Numbered from the stretch's first letter, positions 1 to 6,713 are shown. The stretch: 11,628 nucleotides of DNA from Verrucomicrobiota bacterium (GCA_029907285.1 JARYMD010000104.1:1-11628); one strand, 5' to 3'. Notes: generated from the sequence alone by a model not told the origin. Program-made: numbers and translations.

Positions 1-736
1 TGAGTACATTGTTCAACTGCCCCTCGACGTGGTCCGCGTCGCCATCCCGCTTCTTCTCTATTTCGTGATTATGTTCTTCGCTTCCTTTTTCTTTTCCATG
101 AAGGCGGGCGCCACCTACGAGCAGTCCGCTACGTTAAGCTTCACGGCTGCTTCGAACAACTTCGAACTGGCCATCGCGGTTGCAGTGGCTGTTTTCATTG
201 AGCGAATGCTCCATTACCACCGTGAGCAGATCAACTCTCTGGATTTCATCAACGGGGTGCGCAATGTCTTGAAACGAGATAATGTGGTTGAAGCAATTTC
301 GATCTGTGACGCAACTGCCGGGCCGGTTGCCCGTTTGGTCAAGAGCGCCATACTGAACCGCGACCGCGGCAAGGAACAAATCCGCCAGGTCCTCGAAGAG
401 ATCGCCAATGACGAGATTCCGAGATTGGAAGAACGGTTGCCGTTGCTGGTCACGATTGCGCGAATTGCGCCCGTTATGGGGCTTCTGGGAACGGTGCTGG
501 GGTTTATCGACGTGTTCCAGGTGCTCGAACATGAGGGCGTGTCAGCGCCCATGAACCAACTTGCGGGCGGGGTTTGGAAGGCCCTCGTGAACACTGGCAT
601 GGGACTGGCCATCTCAATCCCGTGCATAGCGGGCCACAGTTATCTTCTGAGCCGCGTTCGAGACATCGTGCGCGACATGGAAAAGGCGGCCACCGAAATA
701 GTGCGGTTCCTGACGGAGCCGCCGAAAGCGTCTTGA
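1..736 (+). CDS. Acr3 C-terminal segment fused in frame to ExbB/TolQ-type proton channel (5' partial)
   Basis: The reading frame is open from base 2, so the gene begins outside the window; a GTG at 29 would lie inside a membrane protein and is unlikely to be the start. Numbering from the first visible codon, residues 1-65 match the end of Acr3 (BASS-fold arsenite efflux permease). They comprise one helix at about 14-33 and the Acr3 signature TAASNNFELAIAV (48-60), whose Glu55 corresponds to the helix-9 Glu required in Acr3. The last Acr3 helix is absent. From Ile66 the protein is MotA/TolQ/ExbB: IERML right after the helix, a cytoplasmic helical stretch (about 70-142), helix 2 with GLLGTVLG (160-167) and helix 3 with ALVNTGMGLAISIP (194-207). 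Thr164 and Thr198 are the usual channel threonines. ExbB's own helix 1 and N-terminus are missing and replaced by the Acr3 helix. exbD follows one base after the stop. The ExbB part is confident; whether the fusion is biological is open. Confidence 0.85.
   Translation, partial: EYIVQLPLDVVRVAIPLLLYFVIMFFASFFFSMKAGATYEQSATLSFTAASNNFELAIAVAVAVFIERMLHYHREQINSLDFINGVRNVLKRDNVVEAISICDATAGPVARLVKSAILNRDRGKEQIRQVLEEIANDEIPRLEERLPLLVTIARIAPVMGLLGTVLGFIDVFQVLEHEGVSAPMNQLAGGVWKALVNTGMGLAISIPCIAGHSYLLSRVRDIVRDMEKAATEIVRFLTEPPKAS
167..205 (+). other. Junction between Acr3-like and ExbB-like coding sequence
   Basis: Codons before about 196 encode the Acr3 helix ending in AVAVAVF, and codons from 197 encode the ExbB motif IERML. 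Acr3 proteins normally continue after this helix with a short loop and a tenth helix. ExbB proteins normally have a hydrophobic helix immediately before the ER pair. Both parents are Ala/Val/Phe-rich here, so the exact breakpoint cannot be placed more finely than roughly 176-200. No direct repeat, IS end or stop codon marks it. Confidence 0.7.
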
Positions 737-737
737 A

Positions 738-1184
738 ATGAAGTTTCGTTGTTCGACAAAGCCGATCGACGATGTGCTGGATGTCGCGTCATTCTGCGCG
801 GTGTTTCTGCTATTGCTGCTGATGTTGGTCCTGCACTCGTCTCTGGCGCCTGCGCCAGGCGTCCGAATTGAACTCCCGGAAGTGCCGCCCATGCCCCGCC
901 CAACTTCGATTGCCCCAGAATTGGTTGTGGCGATAGACCAGAACGGCTTGATCTACTTTGAGCACCAGGTCATAGGTGAAAAGCAGCTCAAAGACAAGCT
1001 GGCCGCCAAAGTGACGGCAACCAAACAGCCTGTTCAATTGGTTCTGATGGCGGACGAGAACGCCCGGCAAGGTGAAGTGCTCCGCCTTGCAACGCTTGCA
1101 AAGCAGTGTGGGATAAGCGAAGTGATCATGGCAGTGCGCCAGCCGCTGTTTCCAGCACGGCCAGAGACCCCGTGGACACAATGA
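738..1184 (+). CDS. exbD: ExbD/TolR-family biopolymer transport protein (variant without the membrane Asp)
   Basis: 148 residues with the ExbD layout: short cytoplasmic N-terminus, one membrane helix at about 17-36 (SFCAVFLLLLLMLVL), then a periplasmic domain opening with GVRIELPEVP (41-50) and continuing with the VVAIDQNGLIYFEHQVIG segment (63-80). It would form the ExbB-ExbD motor that powers TonB. The ATG lies one base after the exbB stop, so the two are translationally coupled. Aligned on the ELP motif, the channel Asp of classical ExbD (FIDVML in E. coli) falls on Ala21 in FCAVFL; the nearest acidic residue is Asp15 at the edge of the helix. I believe a group of verrucomicrobial ExbD paralogs shares this LDxAxFAxVF pattern, but that is from memory. 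Family assignment is sure; proton-coupling ability is uncertain. Confidence 0.85.
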   Translation: MKFRCSTKPIDDVLDVASFCAVFLLLLLMLVLHSSLAPAPGVRIELPEVPPMPRPTSIAPELVVAIDQNGLIYFEHQVIGEKQLKDKLAAKVTATKQPVQLVLMADENARQGEVLRLATLAKQCGISEVIMAVRQPLFPARPETPWTQ

Positions 1185-1245
1185 GACCGACTGCACCGGC
1201 GTGAGCAAGACAAGGCGTGAAGAGCAAGCTCGTGCGAAATTAGAT

Positions 1246-1249
1246 GGAG
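1246..1249 (+). promoter_or_regulatory. Ribosome binding site of the tonB-like gene
   Basis: GGAG lies four bases before the ATG at 1254, a somewhat short but usable spacing. It supports 1254 as the start rather than the out-of-frame ATG at 1244, which overlaps this motif. Confidence 0.4.
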
Positions 1250-1253
1250 CGCC

Positions 1254-2087
1254 ATGGCCGCTGAAACCCGGCACAACAGCAGCAGGCCGCCCAACCAGAA
1301 AAGGGATTGGTCCACGCGAAGGTGGATCGGGGTGGTCGCGGCGGTTTTTGTTGCGCAATTGACATTCATCTCTCTTCTATCTGCCAAGCCCGAAGGCAAG
1401 ACCGGTCATTTGACGGGCCGGGGAACGGGCATCTGCCTGCTGACAGCGATTGACAAGGCTGACCCGCATGCGGAGCTGCTTGTAATGAGGGATCCCGCGA
1501 ACAATGCTCTTCTGAGCTCAAACGGGTTTTCCGGGCGTTTGTGGTTCGGCTTGACCGACGTCGGACGAGACCGGCCTGCCATTACCGAACCGCACCACTG
1601 GTTGCAGTCCGAACAGATCAATATCCCAATTAAAGGCAGCCATCGCCAGCCACAGGCTGACTCGACGCCGGTTCAGATCCCTCCTGTGCGGCCGGTTCCG
1701 CCTGAAACTGGACGGCTTCAGACCAGACCATTGCTGACGAATTCCACAATCAGACTCGAAGGCAATCTGCAGCGCAGGCAACTGCTGAATCCGCCGGCAC
1801 TCCCGACATGGGAATTCACCGATGTTCTTCTTCCCACTTCGGTTCAGGTGATGTTGGATGAACAAGGTCATGTCATCAATGCGACTCTTCTGAGCCGGAG
1901 CGGTCTTGCCGCAGCCGACGAACGCGCGCTTGAATTTGCGCGGGGGTTGACATTCGCGCAGGCGAATGATGCCTCGTCGGCTGGGCTCCAATGGGGCATT
2001 ATAACTTTTGTTTGGGTGACCCGAGAGCCTGCGCCCGTTTCAGCTCCGGCCCCGTCTTCAACAAATGCTCCGGCGCCGGTTTCATGA
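1254..2087 (+). CDS. TonB-like energy transducer
   Basis: 277 residues. A basic N-terminus (about 1-24) is followed by one membrane helix at about 25-43 (IGVVAAVFVAQLTFISLLS), giving the N-in, periplasm-facing topology of TonB. A weakly conserved linker with a Pro-rich patch (about 138-160, PVQIPPVRPVPP) leads to a TonB C-terminal-like fold at about 187-256. That region has the pattern SVQVMLDEQGHVINATLLSRSG, then an ADERALEFARGLTF helix and WGIITFVWV strand. It ends in an Ala/Pro tail. It would carry ExbB-ExbD energy to outer-membrane receptors. It sits 69 bases after exbD, in the usual exbB-exbD-tonB order, and overlaps the next gene by four bases. The linker up to residue 130 is unfamiliar to me. 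The assignment rests on context plus the C-terminal pattern, not on a close sequence match. Confidence 0.72.
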   Translation: MAAETRHNSSRPPNQKRDWSTRRWIGVVAAVFVAQLTFISLLSAKPEGKTGHLTGRGTGICLLTAIDKADPHAELLVMRDPANNALLSSNGFSGRLWFGLTDVGRDRPAITEPHHWLQSEQINIPIKGSHRQPQADSTPVQIPPVRPVPPETGRLQTRPLLTNSTIRLEGNLQRRQLLNPPALPTWEFTDVLLPTSVQVMLDEQGHVINATLLSRSGLAAADERALEFARGLTFAQANDASSAGLQWGIITFVWVTREPAPVSAPAPSSTNAPAPVS

Positions 2088-2308
2088 GCATTGGCAAGAT
2101 CATTTTTCTATACATGTTGACGCTTCTGACGTGCGTTGGAGTGCTATCTTTTCTCCGTCAAATCCGAAAACGCAGCTTTGGTTTCATGGGGTCATCTGAC
2201 CACATTTTTCGGTGCGAAAGTTGTGGATACGTTTACACAGACGATCCGGATGTGGACCGATCCCGCTGTCCGCAATGCGGACAGATGAACGACATGTATA
2301 AGTTTTAG
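2084..2308 (+). CDS. Small membrane-anchored zinc-ribbon protein
   Basis: 74 residues starting at an ATG that overlaps the tonB-like stop (ATGA at 2084-2087), which indicates translational coupling. A frame continues upstream inside tonB but has no TonB-independent sense, so the overlap start is preferred. Residues 3-24 form a membrane helix (IIFLYMLTLLTCVGVLSFL), followed by a basic stretch RQIRKR (25-30). This predicts that the C-terminus stays in the cytoplasm. Residues 44-65 hold CESC and CPQC pairs 14 residues apart, a rubredoxin/zinc-ribbon knuckle that probably binds one Zn(II) or Fe. The function is unknown; possible roles are metal sensing or scaffolding for the Ton complex, both inference. 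Confidence 0.75.
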   Translation: MSIGKIIFLYMLTLLTCVGVLSFLRQIRKRSFGFMGSSDHIFRCESCGYVYTDDPDVDRSRCPQCGQMNDMYKF

Positions 2309-2327
2309 CCCGGGAATCTCACCGGAA

Positions 2328-2600
2328 TCAAGCTTTGGGTTGGATGCGATTCACCGCGGTCAACAAGTCGTCCGCGTTGGCGACGCGTATCACTTGTCCT
2401 TTGGGCGGTGGCAATGATGGGGCTTTGGCCAACCATGATGGCGCCCACGAGTCAACCGCCTGCTTCCACGTTGCAGTTTCTTGGCCGGCTCCATTCGAGG
2501 TGTCAGCCATTTCACCGTCCTTCGCCTCGACGCCAGACCAATGGCCCGGGAAGTTCGTCGCTCCAACCAGCGCAATCAGAATCAGCAAGCGCTTCGGCAC
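2328..2600 (-). pseudogene. Truncated secreted beta-helix-type protein, N-terminal remnant
   Basis: Reading from a GTG at 2600 gives 90 residues: a signal-peptide-like start (KR then LLILIALVGATNF, residues 3-16), a polar segment containing WKQAVDSWAPSWLAKA (45-60), and then a Pro-rich turn leading to VIRVANADDLLTAVNRIQP (70-88). The last segment resembles the first coil of parallel beta-helix proteins such as pectate-lyase-like or NosD-type enzymes, in which 'V-R-V-A-[ST]-A-x-x-L-x-x-A' precedes the repeats. The frame stops at once after QPKA, and the following bases run into the zinc-ribbon gene on the other strand, so the whole catalytic body is missing. The same frame is open up to an ATG at 2681. 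No good ribosome binding site precedes either start. It may be a remnant or a small exported protein; the family call is tentative. Confidence 0.4.
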
Positions 2601-2786
2601 GAGACCGGTTGAATTGCACTGCGACCCAAGCGCGCGCATGCGGCGAGAACGCCGAGCCGTTAAGGCAGAACAGTAGTTCATAATCTCTGCAACGGGACGA
2701 GCCCGGGGGATTCGACGCAGCCCCGTGGCTGACGTGGGCCTGAGCCGCGATATGGCTGGATTTCTGTCGCGGGTTGCGCTTTGCGG

Positions 2787-3938
2787 TCAGCCGGTTTTGA
2801 TCCCCAAGACCTTGCACAGGGCCTCAACGCACCGCTGATTCTCCGCGGGCGTCCCCACCGAAATGCGGACGTATTCGGGCAATTGATATCCGCCCATCGG
2901 ACGAACAATCACGCCCAATTTTTGCATTTCGACGAACACGCGCTGGCCGTTGCCCACGCGCACCAGAATGAAATTCGCCGCGGAAGGCACGTACTCGATA
3001 TTGTGCTTGCGGAATGATTGTTCGAGAAACTCGAGGCCGGCTTTGTTGTTCTCGCGTGTGCGTTTCATGTGCGCGCTGTCATCCAAAGCCGCAGTTGCGG
3101 CCGTCTGCGCCGCGGAATTGATGTTGAACGGTTCGCGTACCTTCTCGAGAGCAGCAATGAGGGCTGGATGTCCAATGCCATAGCCAACGCGGAGGCCCGC
3201 CAAGCCGTGGATTTTCGAAAATGTGCGGGTAAGCAAGAGGTTTTGCCGGTCTGCGCGCACCAGTGGGAGCAAATCCAGCGGGTCTTCGATGTACTCGATA
3301 TAAGCCTCGTCTATCACGAGCAACACGTCAGGCGGCATTGACTCGATCAGTTCCATTACTTCGCCATGGCTGGCCAGGGTTCCGGTTGGGTTGTTTGGGT
3401 TTGCCACGAACATCACGTTTGTCCGGCTTGTCACAGCGGCTCGCATTGCGCGAAGGTCATGAGCAAGCCCGCGTGCGGGCACCATGACCAGCTTTCCGCC
3501 GAACAGGTGAGCCACGATTGGATAGACCGCAAAACAATACTGGGATACTACAACCTCGCTCCCCGGCGCTATGAGTGCATGGCCAACCAGTTCAAGCACC
3601 TCGTTGGACCCGTTGCCCAAAACGATGCACGAAGGATCAACGTCAAGGTGCTGCGCGAGCCTTTGTTTGAGGTAATAAGAGTTACCGTCGGGGTAAAGGT
3701 GCAGTTTTGACAGAGCACGGCCCAGAGCTTCGAGTGCCATTGGCGACGGCCCGAGCGGGTTTTCGTTCGAAGCCATCTTGATCAGATCGTCCGGCGGCAA
3801 ATTAAGCTCGCGTGCGACTTCTTCGATGGGCCTGCCCGGCTGGTACACGGGCAGGTTTTCCAACATCGAGTTCAGCCGGAGTGGTGTGGTGCTGTGTTGA
3901 TTGGTTTCGCGGTGCTCTGGTTTATCTTTGATACTCAT
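2787..3938 (-). CDS. hisC: Histidinol-phosphate aminotransferase
   Basis: 383 residues, the usual length for HisC plus a polar N-terminal extension of about 24 residues. It transfers the amino group from glutamate to imidazole-acetol phosphate in histidine synthesis, using PLP. Visible fold-type I class II aminotransferase motifs: ASNENPLGPSP (56-66), LGNGSNEVLE (107-116) for cofactor phosphate binding, NPNNPTGT (180-187), VIDEAYIEY (208-216) with the Asp that contacts the PLP ring nitrogen, and TRTFSKIHGLAGLRVGYG (237-254). Lys242 is the Schiff-base lysine and Arg250 is a phosphate-binding residue. The C-terminal Arg motif is YVRISVG (356-362). The ATG at 3938 has a poor Shine-Dalgarno; an internal ATG at 3866 (MLENLPVYQPGRP) is a credible alternative start. 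It is the last gene of the nrdR-HIT-hisC run. No other his genes are nearby. Tyrosine or phenylalanine transamination is a possible extra activity. Confidence 0.93.
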   Translation of the reverse strand: MSIKDKPEHRETNQHSTTPLRLNSMLENLPVYQPGRPIEEVARELNLPPDDLIKMASNENPLGPSPMALEALGRALSKLHLYPDGNSYYLKQRLAQHLDVDPSCIVLGNGSNEVLELVGHALIAPGSEVVVSQYCFAVYPIVAHLFGGKLVMVPARGLAHDLRAMRAAVTSRTNVMFVANPNNPTGTLASHGEVMELIESMPPDVLLVIDEAYIEYIEDPLDLLPLVRADRQNLLLTRTFSKIHGLAGLRVGYGIGHPALIAALEKVREPFNINSAAQTAATAALDDSAHMKRTRENNKAGLEFLEQSFRKHNIEYVPSAANFILVRVGNGQRVFVEMQKLGVIVRPMGGYQLPEYVRISVGTPAENQRCVEALCKVLGIKTG

Positions 3939-4001
3939 AGAAAATTACAGCGGCCATGCTCCACAAAACCCTGCCACAAGTCAAACCGAGGGACGTCTTT
4001 T

Positions 4002-4343
4002 TCACCCTGGAGGCCACCGCATTCTTCGCCCCCCGATCAAATGAAAGTGAAGATGCGGAATGGCTTCTCCGGCGTCCCGGCCGGTGTTAAGCACAAGGCG
4101 GTATCCGTTTTTGAGCCCGAGAACTTCTGCCACTTTCGCTGCGGCGAGCAGCACGTGCCCGAGCAACTCCTTGTCTTCGGGTTTTGCGTCAGAGAGGCGC
4201 GGGATTGGCCTGCGCGGCACGACAAGCACGTGAACAGGCGCCCGGGGGTTGATATCCCGGAAAGCAACGACGAGGTTATCCTCCCAAACAATATCTCCCG
4301 GCAGCTCACGATTGCAGATTCTTTCAAACAATGTCTTGCTCAT
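4002..4343 (-). CDS. HIT-family (HINT-type) nucleotide hydrolase or transferase
   Basis: 113 residues, the normal size of a single-domain HINT protein. It starts with TLFERICNRELPGDIVWEDNLVVAF (4-28), the typical opening strand-helix, followed by DINPRAPVHVLVVPRRPI (30-47). It ends with the histidine triad PHLHFHLIGGR (96-106): His97, His99 (the expected nucleophile) and His101, then MRWPPG, characteristic of the HINT branch. Proteins of this type hydrolyse AMP linked to amines or lysine; the substrate in bacteria is generally not known. It lies 63 bases upstream of hisC and 55 bases after the preceding unknown gene, all on the same strand, so co-transcription is likely. The ATG at 4343 fits the family N-terminus, though no clear Shine-Dalgarno is seen. 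Confidence 0.92.
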   Translation of the reverse strand: MSKTLFERICNRELPGDIVWEDNLVVAFRDINPRAPVHVLVVPRRPIPRLSDAKPEDKELLGHVLLAAAKVAEVLGLKNGYRLVLNTGRDAGEAIPHLHFHLIGGRRMRWPPG

Positions 4344-4398
4344 CGGTATGATTCAACAAGGGGCGTCCGGACCACAAAGGAAATCAGAGGGGTTCAGT

Positions 4399-4866
4399 TT
4401 ACTCAAGGACCACTGCGCACCGGATTTTTCCGGGCAAACGCCCGAGGCAATCACGCATGTAATCAACTATTTGATCGTTCAGCGCCTGGCAACGCCGGCC
4501 CCACCGCTGCGATCCCGACAGCCGCATGACGCACGGTCGGAGGCCGGTGAAACGTATGACCTCCGGTTCCTGTTCAAGGTGCACTTCAAGTTCGCGCCGC
4601 AGTCTGGGGAAAAACCCAAGTTCAAATGCGCCTCCACATTCTTTGGCGATTCCTTCGAGGTCTGTTTCCAGCACCCGAACCGGCGGTGGCTCCTCATCCT
4701 CCGCACGCACGCTGAACCCAAAGCCGCGCAGCACCAACACCATCGCATGCGCGAACTCATTCAACGACACGTTCTTCAGTCCTTTCTCGGTTCTGAAGTA
4801 ATGCAGCACTGCTGCTGCGGCGTTCTCGAGAACCTCCTGGGTGACACCATGCTGTTCTGCGCCCAC
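4399..4866 (-). CDS. Hypothetical protein between nrdR and the HIT gene
   Basis: I do not recognise this family. From a GTG at 4866 the product is 155 residues. It looks soluble and acidic in its first half, with no signal peptide or membrane helix. Residues about 8-47 look alpha-helical (VTQEVLENAAAAVLHYF, then SLNEFAHAMVLVLRGFGFSV). A middle part has DLEGIAKECGG, followed by a strongly charged strand-like segment (LRRELEVHLEQEPEVIRFTGL). The tail is basic. The open frame extends upstream into nrdR up to an ATG at 5040, but that would overlap nrdR by about 120 bases in another frame. The GTG 53 bases after the nrdR stop is therefore preferred, though its Shine-Dalgarno is weak. The position between nrdR and a HIT gene suggests a housekeeping role. 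The frame is probably real because it fills the gap and has protein-like composition. Confidence 0.6.
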   Translation of the reverse strand: MGAEQHGVTQEVLENAAAAVLHYFRTEKGLKNVSLNEFAHAMVLVLRGFGFSVRAEDEEPPPVRVLETDLEGIAKECGGAFELGFFPRLRRELEVHLEQEPEVIRFTGLRPCVMRLSGSQRWGRRCQALNDQIVDYMRDCLGRLPGKIRCAVVLE

Positions 4867-4918
4867 CAGCTCGATCGAGACCTGGTCAGCCTCGCACGAA
4901 ATCTGGTCCGCGTCAGAC

Positions 4919-5404
4919 CTAAAAACCAGGCAGGCGAAAGGTCGCGGTGTCACGTGGCACCTCAAGTCGTTTGACAGCCAGAACAAAATCTGTTGCTTCT
5001 TCAAATCGGCGGTAAACACTGGCAAACCGCACGTAGGCAACCGGGTCCAACTCGCGCAGCTCGTCCATTACCCGCTCGCCAATGACAACGCACGGAACCT
5101 CTTGGTCGTACTGATCGTGCAACTCGGTGGTAATCCGGTCCACGATTTCGTCGATTACTGCATGGCTCAGGGGGCGTTTTTGGCAGGCCTTGAGGATTCC
5201 GTTCCTGAGTTTTTCCTTCGAGAACTGCTCGCGTCGGCCGTCCCGCTTTATCACCAACAAATCGCGGGTTTCAACCGACTCATACGTGGTGAAGCGGTGT
5301 CCACACTTCACACACTCCCTGCGCCTGCGTATTGCGGTCCCATCGCGCGAAGCACGGGAATCGATCACCTTGTCTTCCCTGCCATGGCATTTCGGGCAAC
5401 GCAT
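4919..5404 (-). CDS. nrdR: Transcriptional repressor NrdR
   Basis: 161 residues, the typical NrdR length. The N-terminal zinc ribbon has CPKC (3-6) and CVKC (31-34) with the invariant VIDSR (13-17) and RRRRECVKCGHRFTTYE (26-42) between and after. An ATP-cone follows at about 49-139, opening with LLVIKRDGRREQFSKEKLRNGI (49-70). The C-terminal part has YVRFASVYRRFEE (124-136), also family-typical. NrdR senses ATP/dATP through the cone and represses ribonucleotide reductase genes by binding paired NrdR boxes. No nrd structural gene is in the window. It is transcribed away from parB across a 376-base spacer with a likely promoter at 5450-5479, and heads a same-strand run with the unknown gene, the HIT gene and hisC. 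Confidence 0.96.
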   Translation of the reverse strand: MRCPKCHGREDKVIDSRASRDGTAIRRRRECVKCGHRFTTYESVETRDLLVIKRDGRREQFSKEKLRNGILKACQKRPLSHAVIDEIVDRITTELHDQYDQEVPCVVIGERVMDELRELDPVAYVRFASVYRRFEEATDFVLAVKRLEVPRDTATFRLPGF

Positions 5405-5420
5405 TATCGAGTTTGGTTGG

Positions 5421-5444
5421 CGACCATACTGCTAAATGTGGTCG
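5421..5444. repeat. Inverted repeat in the nrdR leader, possible operator
   Basis: Perfect 6-bp arms, CGACCA at 5421-5426 and TGGTCG at 5439-5444, separated by 12 bases. On the nrdR strand it starts just downstream of the predicted -10 box and covers the likely transcription start. It does not resemble the usual AT-rich NrdR box, so its binding protein, if any, is unknown. Arms this short can arise by chance. Confidence 0.25.
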
Positions 5445-5449
5445 GCGCA

Positions 5450-5479
5450 GTAATAACACGCGACCTGTTGTGGTGTCAA
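5450..5479 (-). promoter_or_regulatory. Candidate sigma70-type promoter for nrdR
   Basis: On the minus strand a perfect -35 hexamer TTGACA (5479-5474) is followed after 18 bases by TATTAC (5455-5450), four of six matches to the -10 consensus. Transcription would begin near 5443, about 40 bases before the nrdR ATG. The spacing is slightly long but workable. Confidence 0.45.
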
Positions 5480-5743
5480 GCTCGCTCCTGGAAATCTCGT
5501 CGGCCACCCCCGCGGATTTGCACATTCCTTCGTTCGGGTGAGATTTCCTGGCTAAGACGAAGTGAATGCAGAGGTTGGGGGCAGTGCATTGGCGAAGCTC
5601 CGCCTGAGACGGGGCCGAGAATGTGGTGCGATTCCTAAAGCAGCGCCGATCCAAAGTGGCAATGTTGGTTGCGTGTGTTCCGATTGGTTTGCAGTTGAAA
5701 ACCTCCGATCAAACGGGGTGCGACGGCCTGCAAATCCTCTGCG

Positions 5744-5772
5744 TTGACAATTGGGTTGTCCTTCTGGACACT
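5744..5772 (+). promoter_or_regulatory. Weak candidate promoter for parB
   Basis: TTGACA at 5744-5749 is a perfect -35 match, but 17 bases later the hexamer is GACACT, with only three of six matches to the -10 box. A start from it would fall almost on the parB ATG at 5781, so it would work only if the message were nearly leaderless. The rest of the 5405-5780 spacer shows no RNA gene or long repeat that I can identify. Confidence 0.2.
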
Positions 5773-5780
5773 GGGTGGGC

Positions 5781-6713
5781 ATGGCCAAACCGGCATTGGG
5801 TCGCGGTCTGGGCGCGCTGCTGGGCGATGTTTCGACATCGATCAAGCCAGCGCAACCGGCAGCCGCAGACGATACAACAAAGGTCGAGGGAGCCCCTGCA
5901 AAAGGGGAGCGGGTGGATATTGTCCCTTTGACACGCATTCGCCCCTGCCCGCTTCAACCCAGAAAAGATTTCCCCGAAGAATCTCTGCGTGAACTGGCCG
6001 ACTCGATCAGGAACCAGGGCATCGTGCAGCCGTTGGTGGTCCGGATGCGCGGTGAATACTACGAATTGATTGCCGGGGAACGGCGTTGGCGCGCAGCTCA
6101 GTTGGCGGGGCTTTCAGAGGTTCCTGTCCTTGTGCGGGAAGCGGACGACACCGCCGCATTAGAAATGGCGCTGATTGAGAACCTCCAGCGCGAGAATCTG
6201 AATCCGATCGAGGAAGCGCAAGGTTACCAGCAGCTCATCGATCAATTCAAACTCAGGCAGGAAGACGTGGCGGCGAAAGTGGGGAAAAACCGCGTCACGG
6301 TGGCAAATGCGTTGCGGCTGTTGAAACTGCCCGCCGAAGTACAGGCGTATTTGAAGAACGGCCAGATAAGCGTCGGCCACGCAAAAGTGATTCTCGGGCT
6401 TGATCGGCCTGAAGAACAGCAATTGGCAGCAGTCCACGTCATACGCGACAATCTGAACGTGCGTCAAACGGAGGCTCTCGTGGCAAGATGGCTTGCGCGC
6501 GGGCGCGCGTCAAAAGAATCCGAAGCCGCATCTTCGAAGATTGGAGAGCAGCGTGACGTGCACGTGGTCTCGCTGGAGAACAGGCTGATGGAGAAGCTGG
6601 GAACCAAGGTGCGCCTCAGATACAAACGCGGCAAGGGCTCTGTCGAAATACGGTTTTTCTCCGATGATGAACTGGAAAGAATCTTGCAGATCATTGGAGT
6701 CGTGCAAGATTAG
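5781..6713 (+). CDS. parB: Chromosome-partitioning protein ParB
   Basis: 310 residues from the ATG at 5781, which gives the classic opening MAKPALGRGLGALLGD and is preceded by GGTGG; an in-frame TTG at 5751 is less likely. The N-terminal CTPase/ParB domain has the PLTRIRPCPLQPRKDF segment (49-64), the GERRWRAAQLAG box (99-110) and ALIENLQRENLNPIEEA (130-146). A helix-turn-helix for parS follows at about 155-182 (RQEDVAAKVGKNRVTVANALRLL). The variable linker (about 240-262) leads to a short dimerisation domain (265-310). ParB loads on parS as a CTP-dependent clamp and recruits ParA and SMC. All key motifs are present. A parA gene normally sits directly upstream in bacterial chromosomes, but here the upstream neighbour is divergent nrdR, so ParA must be encoded elsewhere. 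No clear parS is seen in the window. Confidence 0.96.
   Translation: MAKPALGRGLGALLGDVSTSIKPAQPAAADDTTKVEGAPAKGERVDIVPLTRIRPCPLQPRKDFPEESLRELADSIRNQGIVQPLVVRMRGEYYELIAGERRWRAAQLAGLSEVPVLVREADDTAALEMALIENLQRENLNPIEEAQGYQQLIDQFKLRQEDVAAKVGKNRVTVANALRLLKLPAEVQAYLKNGQISVGHAKVILGLDRPEEQQLAAVHVIRDNLNVRQTEALVARWLARGRASKESEAASSKIGEQRDVHVVSLENRLMEKLGTKVRLRYKRGKGSVEIRFFSDDELERILQIIGVVQD

Noticed and set aside
2335..2676. Plus-strand open frame opposite the beta-helix remnant
   Set aside because: The composition is unlike a protein, and the minus-strand reading has a signal peptide and a family-like segment that explain the region better.
4919..5040. Longer start (ATG at 5040) for the gene downstream of nrdR
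   Set aside because: It would overlap nrdR by about 120 bases in a different frame. The added residues look like a shadow of the nrdR coding sequence.
5456..5476. ACAC...GTGT pair between the nrdR -35 and -10 boxes, considered as a NrdR box
   Set aside because: The 13-base GC-rich gap does not fit the 16-bp AT-rich NrdR box, and a paired second box is absent.
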